In this document: piece by piece, positions 33,244 through 45,599 of the stretch
Layout: every line of letters starts with the position of its first letter
Position numbering within the stretch: the stretch's first letter is position 1
From: Phocoena phocoena
Lineage: Eukaryota > Chordata > Mammalia > Artiodactyla > Phocoenidae
Length of the DNA: 64,000 nt
Assembly: GCF_963924675.1 (NCBI RefSeq)
Contig: NC_089236.1
Coordinates: 27,117,319 to 27,181,318 of the forward strand
Direction: 5' to 3'
Notes under the pieces: generated by a model
Told to the model about the DNA's origin: nothing
What the model saw: only the letters and a program-made list of their open reading frames with translations
Database searches by the model: none
Translations under genes and position numbers: made by a program

Positions 33244-36104
33244 AAACAAAAACAAACAAACAAGAAACCAGGGTAGTCACCCCTGCACTGGGTCTAGTTG
33301 ATGGCTTTGTCAAGTGGGGATTTCTTAGGTAAATAAAATAAACTCCCTCTCAGGAAACATTAAGGAAGGCTTAGAAAACACACACACACAAACAAACAGG
33401 GAGAGCAGAGATACACTTAAATTTTTTGTATTCTAAGGTATATGCATGTGTATATATGGGTGATTAATACATACATATATAGGGATAGCTGATATCTCCA
33501 TCAGCAGATATCTATACCATAAGTGTATATATACATGTATCATATGTCTGTAGCTCAACTACACATATTTGTAATCACGTTCAGTTTAATAACTAGATCA
33601 AATCAGAAAAAAATGTATGTATACCAGATAAACATGACACATGAAAGCAGATGTCTGTTTAAATTACAAAAGAGCCGTTTTTGATTTTTATGTACGGTTC
33701 AGCATTACATTGTTTTCTTTCAGCCAATGGCATATTAGTCTGGCTGTGAGCCCAGGTCTCTCACATAATGATCAACCTGAGACTAGCACAGTACCATCTG
33801 GTCGTGTCTCAGGTAGGAAATACATTAAAAATATCTACCAATTTATGCATTTCATCCCAAAAGCATAAGAACACACAATGATATGACTTTTTTCAGTAAT
33901 GGACCTTCTTGCAAATAAATAAAGTAGATAATATTTTATTCAATTTTTGTAGAAGAATGAAAAAAATATACAAAATCTAGGAAACTGGTACAGAAGAATG
34001 ACTTCTAACATGGTGTGAGAAATTTGAAAGTAATCACACATTTCTGAATACGGGGAGGGCCTAAACTAGTTACACAACTAAGGAGAGTGTAAGGAAAGAT
34101 AGAAGAGCACTTCTGGGCCAGGACTGTGGTGAATCTAAGAAATGTCATCAGGAAAGAATTCACAATCTCTGACTTTGATTGCATAATAAAACAATGGAAA
34201 AATGACATTTTCCTACTAAATTATTTTGTTTATGAATTTAGGCCTCTATATAATCTGCTTGTGCCTTTGTCTTTCTGTTATCTAGCCATATAAATAAGTA
34301 TTTAATTATTTTTTTTACTTCATGTGAGAATAAGCCTCATACTATGTGGTGATACTTTCTTCTTGTGTTCCATTGCTATAAATATCTCAGGTATTAAGTA
34401 TTTGGTATTGGGATTTGCAGGAAGACAAGATTTTTGTTAACTTTACATATTGCTAAGTTAAGAGTCTACTTTATACATGATGAATTCATCCTATTCATTG
34501 AAGATTTGAGCATAATTTAGAACATTAGGTCTGTGTTCATGAAAGGTGGCTCATTTTCTTCATTTTATATTTTACCTTATTCATAAAGATACCTTCACTT
34601 CATTAAGGATCTTCATTAAGATTTTTCTATGTTCTGCAAACTACATGTAGCTACTAAAAAGGTATGATGTGCCTAGTAATATGGAACAAATAAATCTTGT
34701 ATGATGATCTTATAAATACTTCTTTTAACTATAATGTAAAAAATGTCCCCTGATATTATATTTTCTTTTTTAGAAAGGACACTAGGGTTTACAACATGGT
34801 CAACACCACATTACTCTGTTATAGGTTAAAAAAATGTTACAAGTAGATTCTTTTGCTGCTTACTCTAATTAATTCCCTTAGAATTCATTGGAGGAAGTAT
34901 GAGATAGAAATACCTCAGACAGAAATTCATCTTATAATAGGTCACGGTAAAGCAACATTTCAGGGCATTTAGATATGATTATTTTTTAGTTTATTGTCTC
35001 CTTTATTTTCCAAACTGAGGTTTTTTGAAAATGGTTTTCCAAAATTCATCCTAATACAAGTGTTTTTCAGAGTCTAAGTTTGAGTAAACTTTGACATTGG
35101 TGGAAACAATAGTCTATGTACATTTCTCTCTATTCAAACTTTTCTTTAACTCATCATTTTTCTAACTGATTTACAGTTCCTACTGCTGCTTCCATCCATT
35201 GGGACATTATATTTTGGATATAGACACCACCTAAAAAATCTACTTCTCCAATTCTTACTTCAGTGTTTTCCTCAATTTTTCTAATGGACTTCAGAGCTGG
35301 AGGATGGTGACTTTAAATGCTAGATCAGAACACTAGATCATGAAAACTCAAACATAACCTTTTATTGTAAATTAGTAATACGATTCCATCAAAGAATGAT
35401 GAAATCATAAGATTCAGTAAAAAGATATATCTAGTTTTAGTATATATTTAAGGATGTCTCTATTAAGTAAAAGCTATAATTAAATGGTTTACCTTTCTTT
35501 GAAAAAAATATAAAAGCATTTGGTAATTACAAAACACAAAGATGCCAAAATTGAGGATTTACTGTTATTATAATTCCTACAGAGAGAGCACATTATTTTA
35601 TAGCTGTTATCAATTGATTTGATTGTCAGTGAATATATTAAAACAGTATTTTTATGTTATTAGGTCATGAAATCTAAATATCATATATGGCTACATTTTC
35701 TGCACATATGCAGATATTTCAGGAGAGATACATGTTAAGTTTGATAAAAGATCTTAGAAAATTTCAATCCATTGTTAAGTACTTTCTGAGAAAATCTTAC
35801 TGTCATCCCCAATTACTTCACAAACTGAGAGAACTTAGCATGTTTAACCATTAAGGTCCCCAGAATTGTGATTAACATTGCAGATAGAAATGGTAAAAAG
35901 CAATGTTATGCTAACAACTATATGCTTGTTCAAATGTTTAAATTAGAAATTTTAGCAAACTAGCTTTTTTAGCACTAGATTTAATCCCTTAAGGAAATGG
36001 CAGCTACAAAATACAGCTCTTTTTAACAAGCTTTATATGAGTCACTAGTTTAGAATAAAAATAATTTGGGTGCGAAATATATATTTTGATGTGATTTAAA
36101 TTGA
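33244..36104. other. Unique AT-rich sequence, nothing recognised
   Basis: No repeat family or gene identified apart from short CA/TA runs; ORFs 33641-33868 and 34005-34208 have no motif. Confidence 0.5.
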
Positions 36105-36319
36105 TTTTTTGTTTTTGTTTTTTTTGTGTGGTACGTGGGCCTCTCACTGTTGTGGTCTCTCCCATTGTGGAGCACAGGCTCCGGACGCACAGGCTCAGCA
36201 CCCATGGCTCACAGGCCCAGCCGCTCCACGGCATGTGGGATCTTCCCGGACCAGGGCACGAACCCGTGTCCCCTGCATTGGCAGGTGGACTCTCAACCAC
36301 TGCATCACCAGGGAAGCCC
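36105..36319 (-). mobile_element. CHR-type SINE, antisense
   Basis: T-rich tail, gtggtacgtgggcctctcac to gcatcaccagggaagccc. A weak 5-bp aattg flank on each side. Five overlapping ORFs on both strands come from it. Confidence 0.92.
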
Positions 36320-36469
36320 TCAATTGTTTCTTATAATTTATTCTCCACAATTCAGTCCATTGTGATATTTACTTAGAAATCTTCTATTAATTGAATAATA
36401 TGCCTATTTGATATATTGCACATTTTATTCTAACGTAAGAACATAAGACAATTTCTATCCTGAAGCAAG

Positions 36470-36471
<2 letters not shown>

Positions 36472-36524
<53 letters not shown>
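36472..36524. repeat. (CT)n microsatellite
   Basis: Uninterrupted CT alternation of about 53 bp (about 26 units) on the plus strand. Confidence 0.97.
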
Positions 36525-36527
<3 letters not shown>

Positions 36528-37404
36528 GTTTAGCAAAACTTACTAAGGCAAGGAGTGTTTTCCAGTCTCTGTTAATCTAGAAGGCAAATAACCAGAATTG
36601 TGCACTGTAGATCTATATTTTACTGCTATAAAAGAGTGCTTACCATCATCCAAACAAATCACAGCATTGAATATCTTACATATTTTATACTGAATATTAT
36701 TATATGTACATATCACTGTAAATTAGTGCTTTCATTCTGAGCTTGCATAGCTTGCAGTAAAACACATTATATTTAAAGGAAAAATAAATTTAAAAGGAGG
36801 TTTAGTACAGTGCAACTACATGTATTGTAGCTTCTGTTTAAAGGGATTCACAGCTAAAATTTATTTTCATTATTGGCTTGCCATAGAGATTTGGATTTGG
36901 TGGGCACAGCCCTCTTTTGTATTTCTTTTATTTTACTTTGCTTTGGATGTTGGACAATTTTCTTATTTTTTAATTTATTTGTTGGTTAAGGTAATATTCA
37001 GTAATATTAGACCACTGAGGGAAAGAGAAGAAAATAGTTTGGGTTTTCTTTTGTTTGGTTTGTTTTGTTTTGTCTTCTCTTGATTCTTTAAATTTCTTCT
37101 GATTCACAGAAAGAGGATTAAGCAGCCAAAATTAATAGAAGTATTCAGTTATTATTAACAGACGATAAATATTTGTTTCCCAATATATAAGAAAAGTATG
37201 CTTGGAAATTATGGTGTCCTTTTGGCTTGTCATTAGTTACAGTGTGACACTTTGGTATAATATCTGACAATATTATTCGAGTGGATTCCTTTCATTATAG
37301 ATATGACACCAGGATATATTTTGAAGTGTGCAGCAGGTACTTTTTCTGTAATTATTGGAATAATCATTTCTCCCCGTGTTGTTATAGTGAATTACGTCTG
37401 TTTA
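36525..37404. other. Unique AT-rich sequence, nothing recognised
   Basis: ORFs at 36820-37083 and 37303-37506 show no recognisable domain. Confidence 0.5.
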
Positions 37405-37560
37405 TCTTCAAGTGTTGAAACAAACTGCTATTTGTTGGATGATTCTCACGTGATCAGCATGTATTTTACTTATATATTCCTCATATATTTGATAATATTT
37501 TGTTAAGGATTTTGTATCTTATTCTATAAAAGATCTTGGTCTGTAGTTTTCTTTTCTTGT
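37405..37560 (-). mobile_element. Old L1 fragment, antisense
   Basis: Antisense of L1 ORF2: tttgttggatgattctcacgtgatcag, then gataatattttgttaagg attttg... and ggtctgtagttttctttt. The same blocks occur in L1-A near 23.2 kb and L1-B near 42.5 kb. Much diverged, so an older subfamily. Confidence 0.6.
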
Positions 37561-38601
37561 CATGACACGGATGTAAATGACTACAGCAGCGTGTCTGCTG
37601 TAATGGTGATTGCATGAGGCTAAGGCCAAGTTCCTCAGGTGTGAGTGTTCCCAGGGACACTTCAGACTTAGTGCAATTTGGAAGAGACAGTAGAGAAGTG
37701 GTGATGTGATAGTCCCACTGATATAAGTACACAAGGATGGGAACAATCAAAATCAGAAGTTGTACATTGAGAGCTAAGTTACTTTTACCATAGCCATTTA
37801 GTATGGATTCACAAAATAGTTCCAGATGGGCTGAAAAACAAATTCCTTGTAAAAGGGTTCAAGTACCAAAGAATCATAGAACACCTATTTTGTATTAGTT
37901 TTGTTATATTTATTCAATTACTTGCTTAAATTTTTAATTTACAAATTCATTTATAACTTGTTTGTTTAATCTGAAATTCTTTGCCATCAGATATTTTCTT
38001 AGTGACCTCTTAGTAGGGTACCAGTTTTAACAAAATGGCCCTTCCCCCCAAAAGCCTTCTGTACCATTTAATTTAAATTACTTTCTATCTGATCACTATA
38101 ACATCACTCTGTTTGAGTTTCTTCATTAAATTTATCATTCACCTGCCCAATTTTTTATTTGTTTATCTTTTCTTTGCCTCTAAAATGTGTGTATGTGTGT
38201 GTGTGTGTGAATATTTGTTTGTACATGTCCAGTGGATGAAATACATAATGATAGAGTGGATTAATTTAATTTAATTTAATTTAATTTAAAATGTGTAGCC
38301 TGTAATGCTTCCAAGAAATCTTGAGGCTACTGAAATATTAGCCATACTTTACCAAACTAAAAGAGACCCTATTAAAATTACTGAGCGAGGGGGACTTCCC
38401 CAAATAGAAAGCATATTATATTAAGCATGAAAATATGTATAAAACAATGTGATAATGATAACTTTGAAATACTGTTACCAGTGAAATGTTATTTAGACAA
38501 GTGTCATGTCAATTAACAACTCAAGGATCTGTTTTTAGCTGAGACCTTAGGATTTGACTCTACTAAGAGGATCAAGTAATAAAACTGCATTTTGTGATTT
38601 C
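37561..38601. other. Unique AT-rich sequence with simple repeats
   Basis: Contains a (GT)n run near 38190-38208 and a (TTAAT)n run at about 38258-38290. ORFs at 37481-37750 are not recognised. Confidence 0.5.
38258..38290. repeat. (TTAAT)n pentanucleotide repeat
   Basis: About six units of ttaat/taatt. Confidence 0.9.
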
Positions 38602-38616
38602 AAGATGGAAACAGAG

Positions 38617-38828
38617 GGCTTCCCTGGTGGCGCAGTGGTTGAGAGTCCACCTGCCGATGCAGGGGACACGGGTTCGTGCCCCGGTCCGGGAAGATCCCAC
38701 ATGCCGCGGAGTGGCTGGGCCCGTGAGCCATGGCCGCTGAGCCCTCGCATCTGGAGCCTGTGCTCCGCAACGGGAGAGGCCACAACAGTGAGAGGCCCGC
38801 ATACTGCAAAAAAGAAAAAAAAAAAAAA
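38617..38828 (+). mobile_element. CHR-type SINE, near-consensus
   Basis: Intact head to poly-A. A-box match tggcgcagtgg at 38628-38638 and B-box-like ggttcgtgccc at 38671-38681 are preserved, as for a Pol III-transcribed tRNA-derived SINE. Perfect 15-bp duplication, aagatggaaacagag, at 38602-38616 and 38829-38843. One of the least diverged SINEs here. Confidence 0.97.
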
Positions 38829-38843
38829 AAGATGGAAACAGAG

Positions 38844-40075
38844 TTAATAAACACTCTTTATCAGACTGGAATGCTGATAATAGCACAGAAATCACATATA
38901 GACAAAGAACTTATGGAAAGAAAGAAGCAATCAGTGCTTTGGTGGTTAATAAAGGAAGTGAACATTTTCACCACTTATTGGATGAGAACATAACTCATAA
39001 AAAACAATTTATTAGAAACGATGCCTAAAGTTAACTTGTAATATTTACAGCATACTCAGAAATAGCAAATGGCATGACTAAGTGATTCTTGCAAATAATA
39101 ATAATAAATTTTAAAAAGGCATCTCATTTTTGGACTTACTCTGCAGTAAAATACAAGAAAGAGGATCTACTACACCTAGAAGAAAGACATTTGGGGAATG
39201 GAGAATTTTTCATTAAATACTTTTGTTAGGGTATGCTATCATATCCTAGGTGAGGAGAAATTGAGATGTGCTTTCAGAACACCAAAGAATACTATTTATA
39301 ATTATATACATTTATGATTGTCATTAGTATAATACGTGTATAATCAATTATACCTGGATTATATATATAATGTCAATTATATGTCATGTCAGCATATTTG
39401 AATGGGTACTTATAAAATTTTAAGAATTTAATTAATTTATATTTTTTATAAGCACATTCGTTTGCTGTTCAAGCAGTACACTTAACAATACAATGTTCAC
39501 ACCCTAGAGACAGCAAAGTGACCAAATACAGGCTTAGAAAAGTATAGAGTCTGCCAAAGTGATTTGTTGATGGCCTGTAACATATGACACACATTTTCTC
39601 TGTCAGATGGAAATGCAAAGTAGGTGTGTTATGACACCAAGATGTAAGTTTATTGCAATATTCACAGTTCTAGCACCGTTTTTCTATTTTGTGCCCTTCC
39701 ACATGGATTACATCTTCTTGGTTATTCAAATCAAGTATTTCATTAGATTAACCTTATCACATTTTCTCATTATCTCATTTCTAATCTCCTTCCTCATGTT
39801 TCATTGTTATTTGTTAAACTGCATTCATTTTAGGCTTTCATTTCAATAGCAGTCAATTTGATCTTTTCTCTAATGCCCTGTTAGCATTACTTGTATGATT
39901 TCTCAGGATTCTTATATTCATTTTAAACATTTTCACTCCTCTTAACACATTTACAGTTTGATTAATTAAAGGTGCTCAAAATACAAAATACTGAAAAGCA
40001 TATGATTTTATATAAATTTTAACATGTGTTTTGATCAAAATTTATGTTTCAAAATGTGGTGAAATGTCTAGAGTT
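38844..40075. other. Unique AT-rich sequence, nothing recognised
   Basis: No repeat or gene identified; ORF 39607-39849 has no motif. Confidence 0.5.
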
Positions 40076-42803
40076 TTTTTTTTTTTTAACATCTTTATTG
40101 GAGTATAATTGCTTTACAATGGTGTTGTTGGTTTCTGCTTTATAACAAAATGAATCAGCTATACATATACATATATCTCCATATCTCCACCCTTTTGCAT
40201 CTCCCTCCCATCCTCCTTATCCCACCCCTCTAGGTGGTCATAAAGCACTGAGCTGATTTCCCTGTGTTGTCCCTGTGTCCTCAAGTACATTCACTATTTC
40301 TGCATCTTTATTCCTGTCCTGGCCCTAGGTTCTTCAGAACATTTTTTTTTTTTTTTTAGATTCCATATACATGTGTTAGCATACGGTACCTGTTTTTCTC
40401 TTTATGACTTACTTCACTCTGTATGACAGTCTCTAGGTCCTCACTACAAATAACTCAATTTTGTTTCATTTAATGGCTGAGTAATATTCCACTTTATATA
40501 TGTGCCACATCTTCTTTATCCATCATCGGTTGATGGACACTTAGGTTGCTTCCATGTCTTGGCTATTGTAAATAGAGTTGCAATGAACATTGTGGTACAT
40601 GATTCTTTCTGAATTATGGTTTTCTCAGGGTATATGCCCAGTATGGGATTTCTGGGTCATATGGTAGTTCTATTTTTAGTTTTTTGAGGAACCTCCATAC
40701 TGTTCTCCATAGTGGCTGTATCAATTTATATTCCCACCAAAAGAGCAAGAGGGTTCCCTTTTCTCCACACCCTCTCCAGCATTTATTGTTTGTGGATTTT
40801 TTGATGATGGCCATTCTGATTGGTGTGAGGTGATGCTTCATTGTAGTTTTGATTTTCATTTCTCTAATGATTAGTGATGTTGAGCATCCTTTCATGTGTT
40901 TGTTGGCAATCTGTATATCTTCTTTGGATAAATGTCTATTTAAGTCTTCTGCCCATTTTTGGATTGTTTGTTTTTTTTTCTGATATTGAGCTGCATGAGC
41001 TGCTTGTAAATTTTGGAGATTAATCCTTTGTCAGTTGCTTCATTTGCAAATATTTTCTCCCATTGTGAGCTGCTGTCTTTTGGTCTTGTTTATGGTTTCC
41101 TTTGCTGTGCAAAAGCTTTTAAGTTACATTAGGTCTCATTTGTATATTTTTGTTTTAATTTCCATTTCTCTAGGAAGTGAGTCAAAAAGGATCTTGCTGT
41201 GATTTATGTCATAGAGTGTTCTCTCTATGTTTTCCTCTAAGAGTTTTATAGGGTCTGGCCTTACATTTAGGTCTTTTATCCATTTTGAGCTTATTTTTGT
41301 GTATAGTGTTAGGGAGTGTTCTAATTTCATTGTTTTACATGTAGCTGTCCAGTTTAGCAGCACCATTTATTGAAGAGGCTGTCTTGTCTCCATTGTATAT
41401 TCTTGCCTCCTTTATCAAAATTAAGGTGACTATATGTGTGTGGGTTTATCCCTGGGCTTTCTATCTGGTTCCATTGATCTATATTTCTGTTTTTGTGTCA
41501 GTACCATACTGTCTTGACTATGGTAGCTTTGTAGGGTAGTCTGAAGTAAAGGAGCCTGAATCCTCCAGCTCCATTTTTCTTTCTCAAGATGGCTTTGGCT
41601 ATTCGGGGTCTATTCTGTTTCCATACACATTGTGAATTTTTTTGCTCTAGTTCTGTGAAAAATGCCATTGGTAGTATGATAGGGATTGCATTGAATCTGT
41701 AGGTAGCCTTAGATAGTATAGTCATTTTCAAAGTATTGATTCTTCCAGTCCAAGAACATGATATATCTCTCCATCTCTTTGCATCATCTTTAATTTATTT
41801 CGTCAATGTCTTATAGTTTTCTGCATACAGGTCTTTTGTCTCTTTATGTAGGTTTATTCCTAGGTATTTTATTCTTTTTGTTGCAATGGTAAATGGAAGT
41901 GTTTCCTTAATTTTTATTTCAGATTTTTCATCATTGGTGTATAGAAATGAAAAAGATTTCTGTGCATTAATTTTTGTATCCTGCTACTTTACCAAATTCA
42001 TTGACTAGGTCTAATAGTTTTCTGGTAGCATCTTTAGGATTCTCTATGTACAGTATCATGTCATCTGCAAGCAGTGATAGCTTTACTTCTTCTTTTCTGA
42101 TTTGGATTCCTTTTATTTCTTTTTCTTCTCTGATTGCTATGGCTAAAATTTCCAAAACTATGTTGAATAATAACGGTGTGAATGGACAGGCTTGTCTTGT
42201 TCCTGATCTTAGAAGAAATGTTTTCAGTTTTTCACCATTGAGAACGATGTTGGCTGTGGATTTGTCATATATGGCCTTTATTATGTTGAGGCAAGCTTTC
42301 TGGAGGGTTTTTATCATAAATGGGTATTGAATTTTGTCAAACGTTTTTCTGCATCCATTGAGATGATCATATGTTTTTTCTCCTTCATTTTGTTAATATG
42401 GTGTATCACATTCATTGATTTGTATATTTTGAAGAATCCTTGCATTCCTGGGATAAACCCCACTTGAACATGGTATATGATCCTTTAAATGTGCTGTTGG
42501 ATTCTGTTTGCTAGTATTTTGTAGAGGATAATTGTATCTATATTCATCAGTGTTATTGGTCTGTAGTTTTCTTTCTTTGTGGCATCTTTGTTGGTTTTGG
42601 TATGAGGGTGATGGTGGCCTTGTAGAATGAGTTGAGGAGTGGTCCTCCCTCTGCTATATTTTGGAAGAGTTTGAGAAGGATAGGTTTTAGCTCTTCTCTG
42701 AATGTTTGATAAAATTCACCTGTGAAGCCATCTGGTCCTGGGCTTTGGTGTGTTGGAAGATTTTTAATCACAGTCACAATTTCAGTGCTTGTAATCGATC
42801 TGT

Positions 42804-42807
<4 letters not shown>

Positions 42808-42854
<47 letters not shown>

Positions 42855-43050
42855 TTTGCGGTATGTGGGCCTCTCACTGTTGTGGGCTCTCCCATTGCGA
42901 AGCACAGGCTCCAGACGTGCAGGCTCAACGGCCATGGCTCATGAGCCCAGCCGCTCTTCGGCATGTGTAATCTTCCCAGACCGGGGCATGAAACTGTGTC
43001 CCCTGCATCAGCAGGCGGACTCTCAACCACTGCACCACTAGGGAAGCCCT
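42808..43050 (-). mobile_element. CHR-type SINE with (TTTA)n tail, inside L1-B
   Basis: Antisense; the tail is a tttatt tetranucleotide run (42803-42857) instead of poly-T, then gcggtatgtgggcctctcac to gcaccactagggaagccc. L1 sequence gatctgttta / ggtctgttta flanks both sides, showing insertion into ORF2. A SINE reading frame artefact spans 42706-43041. Confidence 0.93.
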
Positions 43051-43127
43051 GATTGGTCTGTTTATATTTTCTGTTTCTTCCTGGTTCAGTCTCGGAAGGT
43101 TTGTTTTTCTTAGAATTTGTCCATTTT

Positions 43128-43317
43128 GGGCTTCCCTGGTGGCACAGTGGTTGAGAGTCTGCCTCCTGATGCAGGGGACACGGGTTCATGCCCCGGTCCG
43201 GGATGATCCCACATCCTGTGGAGCGGCTGGGCCCATGAACCATGGCTCCTGAGCCTGCGCGTCCAGAGCCTGTGCTACACAATGGGAGAGGCCACAATGG
43301 TGAGAGGCCCGCATACC

Positions 43318-43350
<33 letters not shown>
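43128..43350 (+). mobile_element. CHR-type SINE inside L1-B, opposite orientation to its neighbour
   Basis: Sense SINE gggcttccctggtggcac to gcccgcataccgc plus an A-run of about 28. Perfect duplications, agaatttgtcca, at 43112-43123 and 43353-43364 are L1 sequence. It lies only about 78 bp from the minus-strand SINE at 42808-43050. Confidence 0.95.
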
Positions 43351-43353
<3 letters not shown>

Positions 43354-44777
43354 GAATTTGTCCACTTCTTCCAAGTTTTATTGGCATATAGTTGCTTGTA
43401 GTAATCTCACATGATCCTTTGTATTTCTGCAGTGTCAGTTGTTACTTCTCTTTTTTCATTTCTAATTTTATTGATTTGAGTTTCTCCATATTTTTCTTAA
43501 TGAGTGTGGCTAATGGTTTGCCAATTTTATTTTCTCAAAGAACCAGATATTCGTTTTACTCATTTTGCTATTGCCTCCTTCATTTCTTTTTCATATATTT
43601 CTGATATGATCTTTATGATTTCTTTCCTTCTGCTAACTTTGGGGTTTTCTTCATTCTTCTTTCTCTAATTGCTTTAGGTATAAGGTTATGTTGTTTATTT
43701 GAGATGTTTCTTGTTTCTTGAGGTAGGATTGTATTGCTATAAACTTCCCTCTTAGAACTACTTTTGCTGCATCCCATAGGTTTTGGGTCAGTGTGTTTTC
43801 ATTATCATTTGTTTCTAGGTATGTTTTGATTTCTTCTTTGATTTCTTCAGTGATCTCTTGGTTATTTAATAGTGTATTGTTTAGCTGCCATGTGTTTGTA
43901 TTTTTTACAGATATTTTCCTGTACTTGATAGCTAGTTCATAGTGTTGTGGTTGGAGAAGATACTTGATACTCTTTCAATTTTCTTTAATTTACCAAGGCT
44001 TGATTTGTGACCCAAGATATAATCTATCCTGGAGAATGTTCCATGAGCACTTGAGAAGAAAGTGTAATCTGCTGTTTTTGGATGGAGTGTCCTATAAATA
44101 TCAATTAAGTCCATCTTGTTTAATGTTTCATTTAGAGTTTGTGTTTTCCTATTTATTTTCATTTTGGATGGTCCCTCCTTTGGTGAAAGTGAGGTGTTAA
44201 AATTCCCTCCTATGATTTTGATAAAGTCGATTTTCCCTTTTATGGATGTTAGCATTTGCCTTATGTATTAAGGTCCTCCTATGTTGAGTGCATAAATATT
44301 TACAATTGTTATATCTTCCTGCATTGATCCCTTGATCATTATTTAGTGTGTTTCCTTTTCTTTTTTAACAGTCTTTATTTTAAAGTCTATTTTGTCTGAT
44401 ATGAGAATTGCTACTATAGCGTTCTTTTGATTTCCTTTTTCATGGAATATCGTTTTCAATCCCCTCACTTTTAGTCTGTATGTGTCCCTAGGTCTGAAGT
44501 GGGTCTCTTTTGACAGCATATATAAGGGTCTTGTTTTTGTATCCATTCAGCCAATTCTGTCTTTGGTTGGAGCATTTATCCATTTACATTTAAGGGAGCT
44601 ATCAATATGTATATTCCTATTACCATCTTCTTAATTGTTTTGGGTTTGTTCTTGTGGATCTTTTCCTTCTCTTGTGTTTCCTGCCTAGAGAAGTTCCTTT
44701 AGCATTTTTTGTAAAGCTGGTTTGGTAGTGCTGAATTCTCTTAGCTTTTGCTTGTCTGTAAAGGTTTAATTTCTCCA

Positions 44778-45554
44778 TCAAATCTCAATGAGATCCTTGC
44801 TTGTGTAGAGTAACCTTGGATGTAGGATTTTCCCTTTCATCATTTTAAATATGTCCTGCCACTCCTTTCTGGATTGCTGAATTTCTGCTGTAAGATCAGC
44901 TGTTAACCTTATGGGGATTCTCTTGTATGTTATTTGTTGCTTTTCACTTGCTGCTTTCAATATTTTTTCTTTGTATTTAATATTTGATAGATTGATTAAT
45001 ATGTGTCTTGGCATATTTCTTCTTGGGTTTATCTTGTATGGGACTTTTTGCACAGCCTGGACTTGACTATTTCCTTTCCCATATTAGGGAAGTTTTCAAC
45101 TATAACCTCTTCAAATATTTTCTCAGTCCCTTTGTTTTTCTCTTCTTCTTCTGGAACGCCTATAATTCGAACGTTGGTGCATTTAATGTTGTCCCAGAGG
45201 TCTCTGAGACTGTCCTCAATTCTTTTCATTCCTTTTTGTTTATTCTGCTCTGCAGTAGTTATTTCCATTATTTTATCTTCCAGGTCACTTATTTGTTCTT
45301 CTGCTTCAGTTATTCTGCTATTGATTCTTTCTAGAGAATTTTTAATATCATTTATTTTGTCACTCATCATTGTTTTTTTGCTCTTTAGTTCTTCTAGGTC
45401 CTTGTTTAACATTTCTTGTATTTTCTCCATTCTTTTTCCAATATTTTGGATCATCTTTCCTATCATTCATTACTCTGAATTCATTTTCAGATAGACTGAC
45501 TATTTCCTCTTTATTTGTTTGTTCTGGTGTGTTTTTACCTTGCTCTTTCATCAT
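44778..45554 (-). pseudogene. L1 ORF1 remnant of L1-B
   Basis: ORF1 is the L1 RNA-binding chaperone. Three frames follow each other from the start (MMKEQG..., 45554) through a coiled coil with RRM entrance (45029-45466: EEQISDLEDKIMEI, IKCTNVRIIGVPEEEEKNKG) to the C-terminal domain (44778-45053: PRHILINLSNIKYKEKILK, EKQQITYKRIPIRLTADL). Frame changes between these pieces, at about 45.37-45.46 kb and near 45.04 kb, and the lack of one continuous frame mark it as a pseudogene, but the domains are better kept than in L1-A. Confidence 0.88.
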
Positions 45555-45599
45555 GTGTGTTTCTCTGTCTTCTCATTTTGCTTAACTTCCTGTGTTTGG

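Larger units (their letters stand above)
40430..44640 (-). pseudogene. L1 ORF2 remnant of L1-B
   Basis: Broken into many frames. Endonuclease pieces at 44343-44546 (ETHFRPRDTYRLKV, VAILISDKIDFKIKT) and 43932-44255; the latter reads GGNFNTSLSP and RIDYILGHKSS, so the usual catalytic Asp in GDFN and His in RIDH are both changed. Reverse transcriptase pieces at 42553-42777 ([15 protein letters not shown]) and 41967-42317 ([14 protein letters not shown], then [17 protein letters not shown] codons at 42057-42068). C-terminal pieces at 41498-41731, 41136-41366 and 40614-40895 ([24 protein letters not shown]). Interrupted by two SINEs and many frameshifts; not functional. Confidence 0.92.

Noticed and set aside
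36004..36376. Cluster of ORFs on both strands
   Set aside because: Antisense CHR SINE.
42848..43387. 179-codon minus-strand ORF
   Set aside because: Translation across the two inverted SINEs; SINE frames recur elsewhere.
45003..45494. 163-codon plus-strand ORF
   Set aside because: It is antisense to L1-B ORF1; hydrophobic look is a shadow of the coiled coil.
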